In this document: in pieces, positions 45,505-55,735 of the stretch
How positions within the stretch are numbered: position 1 is the first letter of the stretch
How the letters are laid out: each line of letters opens with the position of its first letter
DNA from: Henricia sp. BOLD:AAB3569
Lineage: Eukaryota > Echinodermata > Asteroidea > Spinulosida > Echinasteridae
Length of the DNA: 64,000 bases
Reading direction: 5' to 3'
Assembly (NCBI GenBank): GCA_037783545.1
Contig: JBBELK010001102.1
Span: forward strand, 682,001-746,000
Program-made: the position numbers and the translations under genes
Notes under the pieces: generated by a model
The model's database searches: none
What the model saw: the letters and a program-made list of their open reading frames with translations, nothing else
Told to the model about the DNA's origin: nothing

Positions 45505-48500
45505 TTACAAAATGTGGTAAAGATCAGACGATTTAAGAAATGCAATAATAGTATCGGGAGGCATATTAAATACATCCTTTAGCGAAGCAGCATTGAAGTA
45601 TCGTCGTCTGATTTCAGCCATTTCAACACATTCTACGATAAGATGATTCATGGTCAGAGGACTATTACATGAGATACACTGTGGTTGAGGGTCTGCTTTG
45701 AGAAGGAAAGAGTGTGTTAATGTTGAGTGGCCTATCCGGCATCTAGTCAGGACAACCTGATCTTGTCGAGATAGATTTCTATATGGTTGCCAGAAGCCAA
45801 GGTGAGGTTGGATGGAAAAAAGTTTGTTTGAAGTAAAGGTTGTCCAAGATACTTGCCATAACTGTTTGGTGTAGGAATGGATATAATTCCTCAGGTCTGT
45901 ATAAGGGATGGTACAAGGATTAACTGGTGAATCCAACGTTTGTTTAGCTAGAGCATCTACTTTATCATTTCCTGCTATGCCGACATGACTTGGAATCCAG
46001 CAGAAAATGATGTCAACATGTTTCTTGTGTAATTGGGTTAGTTTATTTAAGACTTTTATCAAATAGGGATGATTTATGTTGCGTCCACTTATGGCCTGTA
46101 GGCAAAATAAAGAATCACAAAAGAATATGAACTTCTTTTTCTTAGAGGAATCAATCATATCTAGTGCTAGCAGGATTGCCTTGATTTCCGCTGTATAGAT
46201 TGAAGCTTGATTTAAAAGACGAATACTTCTTGAATATTGATTATATGTAGCAGCTGAGGCAACCTTTTCTCCGTCCTTGGAGCCATCTGTGTAGATGCAG
46301 ATGTGGTTAGGAAACTTAACTTTAAATTCGAGAAGATCATTTAGGAATACTGATACATCAGTATCTGATTTTTTGTATTTTGTCATATGTAGAAAGACTC
46401 ATAATTATGTTAATTTCCCAGTGTGGTATTACTGGGATCTCGGTTCGTGTTATGTTTTTAAAGTCTAGTTTAGCTGCCTGTATGTGTGGCTGTAGACGTA
46501 GACCAAGTGGTTTAATTGTTTTGGGTTTGGCAGCATATATATGTTGAAACGTGGGATTTAAAACACATCGATATGCTGGATTTGATGGATTGGCTGCTAA
46601 TTTGGTGATGTATTGTAAGGAGAGTTTAATGCGTCTATTTTCAAGAGGTGGTTCATCAGCTGTAACATAAAGGCTCTCAACCGGTGATGTTCTAAATGCA
46701 CCAAAGGAGAGCCGTAAGCCTTGATGGTGAATTGTGTTGAGTTGCTTCAGATAAGATTTGGGAGCAGAACCATAAATTATGCACCCGTAGTCTAATTTAG
46801 ATCGGATAAGCGATCTATATAATTGTAACAGAACTGAACATTCATAGCTTTCAGACATTTAATTTTGAGAGCTTTGATATGAGGTAAAAAGTTAAGTTTA
46901 GAATCAAAGATTATTCCTAAGAATTTGGTTTCATTAACCACTTTGATTTTGTCGCCTTCGAGAAATAGCTCAGGGTCAAAGTGTGCATTTCTGAGTCGGC
47001 AGAAATGCATACAAACAGTTTTAGGTTTCGAGAATTTAAACCCATTTTCGGTAGACCAATTCTGTAATTTGTTAAGAGACAACTGGAGTTGACGTTCAAT
47101 ATTTTGCATACGGCTACCTCTATAGCAAATAAGGAAATCATCTACATACAGCGAAGGAGAGACTCCATTCTGGACCGTTTTAACAATGTTATTAATTTTG
47201 ATACTGAATAAGGAAACAGAAAGGATACTCCCTTGGGGGACACCCATTTCTTGTTCATGTGAAGCAGATAGGGTGGACCCTACTTTAACTTTAAAATGTC
47301 TGTCAATTAAAAAATTTGCAATGAAAATGGGTAGTTCATGAAGGTCTTTCATTATGCCATATTTCCATGTTGTATCGTATGCTTTTTCTAAGTCAAAGAA
47401 TATTGCAACCGCATGCTCTTTTTTAATAAAAGCATCTCGGACAAAGGATTCTAGTCTTACTAAGTGGTCTGTAGTACTTCGGCCTTTCCTGAAGCCACAT
47501 TGGTAATTATTTATTAGGCCGTTAGCTTCAAGTACCCAAACAAGTCTATCGTTGACCATTCTTTCCATGGTTTTACACAGACAGGAAGTAACTGCTATTG
47601 GTCGGTAGTTGGATGGGTTTGTGTGATCTTTGCCTGGCTTTGGTATAGGAATGATGGTAGCATTTTTCCACGATGGTAGTATGTCACCAGTTTCCCATGA
47701 TATTAAGTATGTTCAACAAATTATTCAGACATTTCTCGGGTAAATGTTTCAATAATTGATAGTGGATTTGGTCTGGTCCTGTTGCTGTATCATGTGATTT
47801 GTTAATAGCAGTGATAAGTTCTTCAAGTATAAATGGTTGGTTGTAGTTTTCAATATTATTAGAAGCAAAGTTTAGTCGATGTTGTTCGTTCTGTAATTTG
47901 ATTCTTTGAAATTTTTTTGAGTAGTTTTCTGTAGATGAATTTTCTTCGAATGTTTTTGCTAGTTCCTCTGCTATATCTGTCTTAGTAGTAAGGGTTTCAT
48001 TATCTTTTTTTAAATGTTTAACTCCCGGTTTGATCTTTCGACCTTTCATTTTCTGGACCATATTCCAGACTTTACTCAAAGGAGTACGTGAGGTAAGTTT
48101 AGACACATATGTTTTCCAGCTGTTTCTTCTTTTGTGGTTAATAATTTGACGGGCTTTAGCTCTAGTAATTTTAACTTGAGCTAAATTATCTGGTGTTGGC
48201 CTGTGATTAAATTTCCGTTCAGCTTTTTTGCGAGCTTTTCTGGCTTCCTTGCATTCTTGGTCATCCCATGGTAGATGTGGTTTGGATGACCGAGCTGATG
48301 TCTTGGGTATAGTATCATCGGCTATAGAAATCAAAATGCTGGTATAAGTCTTAATAGGGTCAGCTTCATTGTCGAAGTTTATATCTGTTAATTTTTCATC
48401 ACAGTGCTTAGAAAAGGTTTTCCAGTCTGCTTTGTTAAAGTTCAATTTGGGAGTGTATTCTTCAGAGAGTGATTGGTCGTATTCTAGGATGATTGGGAAA

Positions 48501-49833
48501 TGATCACTTCCACATAGGTCATCCCAGACTTTCCATGAGAAGTCTGATACAAGGTCAGGGTCCGTAAGTGTGAGGTCTATTGACGTATAAGAGCCACAAC
48601 CGGGATGTAGGTATAGGTACGTGACCCATCGTTTAAATAACACAGTGCTTGGTCAGTGATACATTTTTCGAGCAGTCTTCCTTTTGTGTTATATATATCA
48701 GAACCCCAAACAGGGTGGTGTCCATTAAAATCTCCCAGTAATATGGAGTTGGGAGTTGGTTAACAAGGTTATCTAGATCAGTATGTTTTAAGTTGAAGGT
48801 TGGTGGTATATAAATGGAACATAAGGTGATTGCTCTATGCAAAGTAATGCGGGCTGCAACAGCCTGCATATTGGTATTTAGAGTTACATGGCTATGAATA
48901 ATGCCTTGTTTAACTACACTGTTAAAAAAATCTCTGTTCATTTACAGTACATTCATATGTCAATTGGCATTACATAGCGTACTGTTTTTGAACAGTACAT
49001 TCTACTTTTTTGTTTTCTCTGTTTGCATACAGTAGACTTTACTGTTGTTTGGAATTGTAAATATACAGAAGTTTCTTCTGTTTTTCAACAGACGACTAAG
49101 TGTTCGTTTTGTGCATGGTTTTGTTCCTGAACATAGCCTTCTGTCCAGAAACAACTCTATGTAACTGAACGAAGCATATGAATTATTGACGACTGTTTCT
49201 TGTTGTAGACGTTTGAGTGTGGATATGCACAGTTTGCCCTTCACTTTTTGTGTTGGAGATGCACCATCACCTCGTGGAAAATAAGTCGGCATTTTCCTCT
49301 CAATTTCGTAGCTTTTATTTGCATGCTGAGATGTAGTGGAGGGTGAACACAACGTTCAGTATACCGGGGATTTAACTTGGCTCATTAAAATACAGGAATA
49401 CCATGAATTCAGGGGCAATTGCCGTCTGAATCCATTGTATTACCGTACTATGAGGCAGGCTGTATACCCCACTGCAGGCACTATAGCACTGCACTACATT
49501 ACAAATAACACGCAAATAAAAACAAAAAATGTAAGAGAAATACCGACTTGCCTTTCACGACATGTAGAGCAGCTACTTTACGTTTAAAAACGACTGTAAC
49601 ACAACACAATTGTTTACAGTGTAGTAACGAAGAACCTCTTTGGCTCGTTGTTCATCAGGGTCATAGGTATTATACATATGATATGATTTCAGGTTGATGT
49701 TATCAATTTCTTGTAAGTGGGTTTCTTGAAGTGCAAACACAGCTGGGTTGTGTGTTTGCACTAAAAGTTTAATTTCGTTAAAGTTGGCTTTAAAACCTCT
49801 ACAATTCCACTGAACAATTTTGGTTTTATTCAT
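45505..49833 (-). pseudogene. LINE ORF2: endonuclease, RT, RNase H (broken)
   Basis: Starts at 49833 with an APE-type endonuclease N-terminus (QWNCRGF, ALQETHL). After the insertion at 48917-49621, fragments continue leftwards: endonuclease core and its SDHFPI motif (to about 48500), a linker, reverse transcriptase with FFDLEKAYD, GVPQGS and YVDD motifs (46792-47568), then RNase H with YTDGS, AEIKA, CDS and an HVGIAGNDKVD motif (45505-46386), so the RNase H acidic residues are all present. Frame changes occur near 49636, 48750, 48630, 47695, 46845 and 46380. In live elements this protein nicks the target and copies the RNA. Confidence 0.85.
48917..49621. mobile_element. 705-bp TA-flanked DNA element inside the LINE
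   Basis: Inverted ends CACTGTTAA and TTTACAGTG lie between TA dinucleotides (48915-48916 and 49622-49623). The endonuclease coding sequence resumes across the site if one TA and the insert are removed, apart from a nearby one-base frame change. Many internal ACAGT/ACTGT motifs lie near the ends. A 116-codon - frame (49002-49352) has no domain I recognise. TA duplication suggests a Tc1/mariner-like origin. Confidence 0.75.
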
Positions 49834-49877
49834 TTACGTTGTGGGTCAAGTGTGCTGGTTATGAAAGAGAGTAAGTG

Positions 49878-51166
49878 TTATTTAATATTAGGTCTGGGAG
49901 ATCTGCTTCTTGTCCTACTCTTTGAGTTAGTAGTCATTTGCTGTAGTTCCGTATAGTATACGTCCATGTCATCTTCGGTTTCATTATCTAGACTACTGTA
50001 TTTGTTTTGTAGATTAATTGGGTTTTTGTTGCCTGTTTTGGTTCGGTTACTGGATTCAGGGTTTGTTTTCTTGTTGGAATGTTTTCCTGGTGGTTTTTCT
50101 TTGGAGTTACTACTGGTAGATGGTTGGTTAGTTGTCTTACTGGTAGTAGGACGTGTTTTGGTTTGGAGATTTTCTTGGTCAAGTGGATCGGTCTGAAAGC
50201 TGGTTGATTTAGTTAGGGGTCGTTTTGGTTCTGCGATTGGTGTGTAGTTTACTGGCTTTTCAGTTGAGCTTTGTTTGGCATTCCATATTGCGAGTTTCTC
50301 TGGGTCGTGTTGTTGTTCAAGTGCTGCTGCTGCATATGTAGGTTTATCAGGGGTGCGAGCTTTAGCCATTTTCTTTGCTTCTGGATAGCTGATGTTGTTC
50401 ATGGCTTTCAGATATTGGACTTGTTTTTCCATTTTCCACACAGGACAGTCTCTTGATGAAGCCATATGGTCACCCTGACAGTTCTTGCATTTTGGGTCTT
50501 TTTGACAGTCTTGTCCATTGTGGTCAAGTTCGCCACAGCGGAAGCAACAGGGTCTTCCTTTGCATGCCTGTAGACCGTGACTAAATTTTTGACATTGGAA
50601 ACACCTCAGTGGGTTGGGAATATACTTCTCAACTTTTATCCTGAGGTATCCCAGCTTGATGAACTCTGGAAGTATCGTTGTATCAAAGGTCAGAATGTAT
50701 GTGCCTGTGGCAATGACGTTGTCATTTTTCCTGATGGTTATCCTTTTGACAGTAGTAACACTTTGCGTTGCTAGATAGTTTAGTATTTCATCCTCTGTTT
50801 GGTCGTCTAATTCACGCGTTTTTATAACACCTTTGCTGCTGTTCAACGTTTTGTGTGGTTGGACAATAACCGGTATATTGGCCAACTCTTTCATTTTGAT
50901 GATGTTCTGACTTTGTGTCTCCTCTGCCTGCAGGAGGTTTTCTTAGTTTTTTGACAAATTTTACAATGCCCACCATGCCCTGAATCGCTTTATCGATAAC
51001 AAAGGGCGAAAGCTTTGTAATGGGATGGCTATCATCTGACGAGACTATTTAAAAAAAACCTGTACCAAGTTTCTTTTGCATTAGTAGAAGATTGTTGCCG
51101 AGGATCTGGTTTATCTGGATCTGAATCTGAGTCGGGACGATTTCGTTTGTTTGTGTGGGAGGCCAT
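49878..51166 (-). pseudogene. LINE ORF1: RNA-binding zinc-knuckle protein (broken)
   Basis: The intact part (49878-50894, 338 codons) contains three consecutive zinc knuckles: CFQCQKFSHGLQAC, CFRCGELDHNGQDC (both CX2CX4HX4C) and CKNCQGDHMASSRDC, followed by a Gln/Lys/Ser/Thr-rich tail ending in RSRSPRP. An upstream segment beginning MASHTNKRNRP at 51166 is separated from it by a frame break near 51045, in a run of A/T. In the family this nucleocapsid-like protein coats LINE RNA. Confidence 0.8.
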
Positions 51167-51983
51167 ATATTTGTTTGCATGCTAATTCACCATCTCTGGT
51201 CTCCACCCACCATGGAGCCCAACAAGGGGATGCACAGAGCTACTCAAAATTGATGTAGTTGCACACCAGAGATACAGGGATGGTATACTCAAACATGATA
51301 AAATCATACTTGATTGACCCATGAGCCGCCGCTTACTATGGCTGAGGTTGGAGAAGATTAACTAAACCCGATTGATAACTAATAGAGTAAGTACTTGGAA
51401 AGTACAGTTGTTATTTGAAGCATCAAATTTATAACCTCAGCACATAGGGCTAGGCACGACCAGCCGATTGATCTGAACGGGCCATTCAGACCGCTCGTCT
51501 AGATGAAATAAGGGCCAAAGAGGTGTGTTGGATATCATGGCCGGGAGCCGCAGCTCCCAGAATCCTCAACCTCCAGGATCCCGTCTTCCATCGACACGAG
51601 TCGCAACTCACGGCAAACGAGTTGCCTCCATTTTTTTTCGCCTCTTACGAAATGCAAGGAGGATGCAGGGTACCTATTCTAAACCCGGGTACCCACGGGG
51701 GTTTTAAAAAAATAAAGGAGAGTAGAAGACATCGATGACGAAGGCCGCAAGCCATCAAGATATTCGCTGGATTCTCCGACGGCGGCCGCACGGCAGTGCA
51801 CAGGCCGGTAGGCCATGCACAAACACGGTAAGTGAAAGCATGGCTTCGTTCTAGCCCAGGTTGGACTCCGTACCGCATACTACATATGGGGACGGAGTCC
51901 ATGGGACAGTGACAAAGAATTAGACATTGTACTGGACCAGATGGACGGGGGTTTAGACCGAAGCTGCACAATAATTGGACGGT

Positions 51984-52391
51984 TCATGGGGGATCTCTAT
52001 TCTTGCAAAAAGAGTATATAAATAAGAAAAGTGTAAAATGATTTGTTTTCATTTGGTTGAACATTTCTTTGTACTCAATGGGAAGTGGCGCCTTTTCAGC
52101 CGGTTCAATTTTGGGCTTGAGAATGGAAAACCAACATGGTAACGTTTTTTGCAACTCCGCTTCGCAGAAACAATATTTCCAGCTGTTGAATGACGCTCTG
52201 ACGGAACCGAGGTGACGGGAATGCAGATTAGCCTTCTTGCAACCCCGGCCGCAGATCGGAATCGGTCGCTGTCGGTTCTCTACTACTGGTAAACAACAGC
52301 GCGTCGTCAACTTCCAAACACATACCCGTCCCACTTGTGACCCATGTCGATGGTAAGCTCGGCACCCGACGGTACTCATCATTGGCTGCAT
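51984..52391 (-). CDS. Unrecognised 135-codon open frame
   Basis: The frame lies between the LINE 5' end and a foldback element, with two ATTGG/CCAAT motifs just upstream on the - strand. No domain or relative is recognised. It may be a chance frame or a remnant. Confidence 0.15.
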   Translation of the reverse strand: MQPMMSTVGCRAYHRHGSQVGRVCVWKLTTRCCLPVVENRQRPIPICGRGCKKANLHSRHLGSVRASFNSWKYCFCEAELQKTLPCWFSILKPKIEPAEKAPLPIEYKEMFNQMKTNHFTLFLFIYSFCKNRDPP

Positions 52392-52427
52392 TCACGCAAA
52401 CCGACAACCAATAGGAAAGCTATAAAC

Positions 52428-52731
52428 TACCCATCTTCCTTTCGCAAGGGTCTTTGCTGCACACCGAGTTTCCCAAAACCCTTGCTGCATCGAGTTGAGC
52501 TAAGCTGTATTTTAGGGCCTCGGGCTGTTCGACCAATGAGAGAAGGGATTTTTTTTGACCTGGCACTTTAGTATATCGGCACCGCGGCGCGTGATTGGTC
52601 AGTTGCAATCACTGTCACTTGCTAATCAATATTCATATATATTCCTCAATACAGCCTAGCTCAACTCGTTTCAGCAAGGGTTTTGGGAAACTCGTTGTGC
52701 AGCAAAGACCCTGCGAAAGGAAGATGGTGTA
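52428..52731. mobile_element. Foldback element beside family A
   Basis: CCATCTTCCTTTCGCA and the GGGTCTTTGCTGCA block are inverted at the right end (CAGCAAAGACCC, GCGAAAGGAAGATGG). An inner block (TTTCCCAAAACCCTTGCTG) is also mirrored. Confidence 0.75.
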
Positions 52732-52934
52732 ATCACTGCGCTGCTTTATGGAACCAGATAAATTAGCTTACAAAACATTGGTGGTTTTGTAACGATATCC
52801 TTGAAAATATATGGACTAGGAATGCGAAATTTTAGAATGGTGATGAGAAAAATATGACAATTGATATGGTATCAAAATCTCAATACCCATGGGAAAAATG
52901 GGGTGATCAAAAATGTGATCTGGACACGCTCCTT
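52732..52934 (-). mobile_element. Family A MITE, left part missing
   Basis: Picks up at GTGTAATCACTGC and runs to GGACACGCTCCTT before TTAA at 52935. The other half was lost at the foldback junction. Confidence 0.7.
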
Positions 52935-52938
52935 TTAA

Positions 52939-53235
52939 CAAATTAAAGGTCAAGTTATCACAAAATAACGACTCTGGAAAAAAATACGGAAATTTAGCAA
53001 AAAACAGTTTTCCAAATTCCGCAATTTATTCATCATGAAAAATATTAAAAAGTAGTCTTAACAGTAACAAAGAGTAAAGAAGACTTTCATAGCTGTTTTG
53101 GGAGAAAATGCATGAAAAATGTATGTTTTAATTAATAAAATTGATAAACAATTTGCGTAACTGCCCAAGCAAACTGTCAATATCTCATAGCTTTTATCTG
53201 ATATGTTTACAATGTAAATTACATTGCTATATTTT
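52939..53235. other. No gene seen
   Basis: AT-rich spacer between two elements. Confidence 0.45.
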
Positions 53236-53243
53236 GTGAACAG

Positions 53244-54120
53244 TACTGCTGGGCGAATAGCTCGATTAATCGATTGATTGCAAGTACGGTACTCGAACTC
53301 GCGATTATAATTTTTAGCTGCTCGATTAATCGCGGCGCTGCAAGTACCGTTACATACTTACATATTTACGCTATACTGTTATACCGTAACAGGCCAGGGG
53401 CCAATTTCATAAAGCTGTTTAGCAAAAAAAATTGCTTAATCAAAAATTTGTTTGCTTTCTAAAAGTGGGTTAGCAGTCAAAATCTTATGTGATGCGTTTA
53501 CAGTTGACTGGTAAAAACACAAGTTGGCATACAATTTTGACTATTAAACTATTTTTATAAAGCAAACTTTTTTTAATTAAGCAAATTGTTTTGCTAAACA
53601 GCTTAATGAAATTGGCCCCTGTATGTTTGTGTTAAAGCCGAAAGTCCGAAAAGCATGTTTTGAGTCACATACCCAACGATGGAGTACGACTGCAGATCTC
53701 CAAGCGTCATCTGCCATGTGGAATACACATTACATACCTCAGACATTGGTTCAATGAACTGTGAATTCACGAATCATTCGTGATTAGTATGTTTTTATTC
53801 ACAGACCCAGCAATTGCACATCTTGACGTGTCATCTGCCGCGTAATGAACCGTTTCTTTACGCTACTCATGAATTCGCGATTACCCGCGATAAATATGTA
53901 TGTGACAGGCCTCATTCCACGATCGACAACCTTAAAAGGCAGCCACTGCTTAATTACCCGTTATGTATGCCGACTATTTCAATTCATTGTGTTCTTTGTA
54001 TTTTATGGTTTTTTCCCTCCCCTTTTGTTACTTTGCCAACTACTCATGATTAATCGACTACTCGCGAGTAATTGCTGAAACTGCTCGCGAGTACCAAAAT
54101 CCACTACTCGCCCAGCGGTA
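53244..54120. mobile_element. 877-bp hAT-like element with 8-bp TSD
   Basis: Termini TACTGCTGGGCGAATAG and CTACTCGCCCAGCGGTA are flanked by identical GTGAACAG (53236-53243, 54121-54128). The interior repeats GATTAATCGA and CTCGCGA motifs. It contains the nested element at 53395-53621. Frames near 53.8-54.1 kb lack transposase features. Confidence 0.85.
53395..53621. mobile_element. Nested CAGGGGCCAATTTCAT foldback
   Basis: CAGGGGCCAATTTCATAAAG and its inverse at the right end (TGAAATTGGCCCCTG) enclose internally mirrored AGC/TTGCTTAA segments. No clear target duplication is seen. Confidence 0.75.
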
Positions 54121-54128
54121 GTGAACAG

Positions 54129-55645
54129 CATTTAATTGTCCCTCGAGACACTCATTTGATGCAACATTTTTTTACTTCAAATGTAAATTCATAAGGACAA
54201 CATGGGGTACGTTATCTTCATGTGTGATTGAGAATGTGTATGATAAAAACCAACCTGTATATTCTGTCGGTCGGACATCCTGGCACTTTTGTGACCCGTT
54301 GTCATATGCTTTTCTATACAGGCATAGGACTGTAACTGGAGTGAAAACAAATTCGTTCATGCTTAGATACATGTACGTGTTGCATAGACAACAGCTCTGT
54401 TCCTTTGCTGGGCACACCGCCGTTTTCACTCCAGCCCTACCTAAAATGACGTGGCACCGTCAGCTCAGTACCTCATCTACGTTCCGAGAAAACAATGAAA
54501 ACTGTGTCCATGCTTTTAGGAAATTGTGCAAAGCGACTGTCCTGAAGGTATTTAGGCTGGTTCCTTGGCTATACTGCACAGAAAATGCAGCCCCAATAGT
54601 CAGGGGCCTAGTTTTGTTCAAATGGAGAAAAAAAAATGCACGCGCACACACATGTATATAAATTCATATTCAGTTATCATTTTCTCAATGCAATTATCCT
54701 TTTTCTCAGAATTATTCAAATGGACAGTTGGAACTACTTCTATCTTCCATTTGAGTACGGTTTTGTCCGGCTACATGGTTGATTACAATTCCGGGACATT
54801 TTAAATCCCGTGTACAGGTTTTAAAGCTGAAAATGCTGCACGATATGAGACTGAGTGAACCCCCTTACCACCGCTATATCTCAACACACTCTTCCCTTTT
54901 GTAAACGTACGACTCCCCCCCTAAAACCTAAAAGGAAATTCCTTGGATGTTTGACACACAATGGGGGAACAATGGAAGGGGGAAGTCACTCGGTCTCGTA
55001 TCATGCACCAAATGGAGTCGACTCCGATTCCAAAAAAGAATCACAATTCCATTCGGAATCGATTCCATTTAACATGGGAAACATTTACTACATTTAGTGT
55101 GTTTGAAACCTAGTTTCCATATCTAATCGTAAAACACGTACGCAGACACTGACATAAACCATCGGCAACATTAAACTTGATTCAACTTTGCCGACTGTTT
55201 GCATTGCAGTTCAAGTTGTGGTACTGTCTGCGTTTGTTGCGATGATATGGAATCCAGGCTTAAGTTGACGATACTGCATATTGTGGAGATGACAACCTTT
55301 TTGTTTGGCACCGAGCGGCACTTAAACATCTATAAAATGATGTCGTCCTGTGCCAGAGGCTGATTACTCTTGCAGAACTAAAGTGTTTTGGATACAAAAT
55401 TGCCAGGTAATTTCTGGAATCGGCAAGTTATCACTAGGAATCAAATCTTGCTAAAAGGGAATCGATAATCCTACTGGGAATCGATTCCTCATAAATCTGG
55501 AATCGCGATTCCGATTTCTAAGGTGGAATCGCTTCTTCTTGATTCTCGAGTGGAATCGCCCAAGCCTAGTATGCACATGAAGCCTAGCTTTCGAGGGTTT
55601 TGATGAAGACAATTTTTAAAGGGATCTGTTGTTTTACAGCTACCT
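54129..55645. other. Unassigned, with a GGAATCGATTCC repeat tract
   Basis: A 145-codon + frame (54224-54661) and an overlapping - frame show no domain. From about 55010 to 55560, GGAATCGATTCC-like units recur. I saw no AATAAA on the - strand in roughly 500 bases after the LIG1 stop. Confidence 0.4.
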
Positions 55646-55735
55646 TTAATAGAAATCTTCATTGTCCTTTGGCTTCAGTACGCCGCTTGCTTTCTGGTTT
55701 TTGATCTGGTCTTGATTGTTGTATAGAGTTGCAAC
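55646..55735 (-). CDS. LIG1: LIG1 terminal exon
   Basis: 29 codons and TAA at 55648-55646. The tail [14 protein letters not shown] and acidic NEDFY end match the layout of vertebrate LIG1 C-termini. Confidence 0.92.
   Translation of the reverse strand, partial: VATLYNNQDQIKNQKASGVLKPKDNEDFY

Larger units (their letters stand above)
44712..51990 (-). mobile_element. Degenerate LINE (RNase H-bearing, I/Nimb-like)
   Basis: About 7.3 kb on the - strand. It ends at the left in a CGGCGCTAAACCC segment and an ACTCACTCACTCACT tail. ORF1 encodes three zinc knuckles; ORF2 encodes endonuclease, reverse transcriptase and RNase H in the order typical of I-clade elements. Upstream of ORF1 (about 51170-51990) the sequence includes TTTCGTAAGAGGCGA and GGTACCCGGGTTTAGAATAG, which I associate with 5' UTRs of such LINEs; the exact 5' end is uncertain. 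Several frameshifts and one DNA-element insertion show it is inactive. Confidence 0.85.

Noticed and set aside
54224-54661. 145-codon + strand frame
   Set aside because: Overlaps an antisense frame of similar length and shows no domain.
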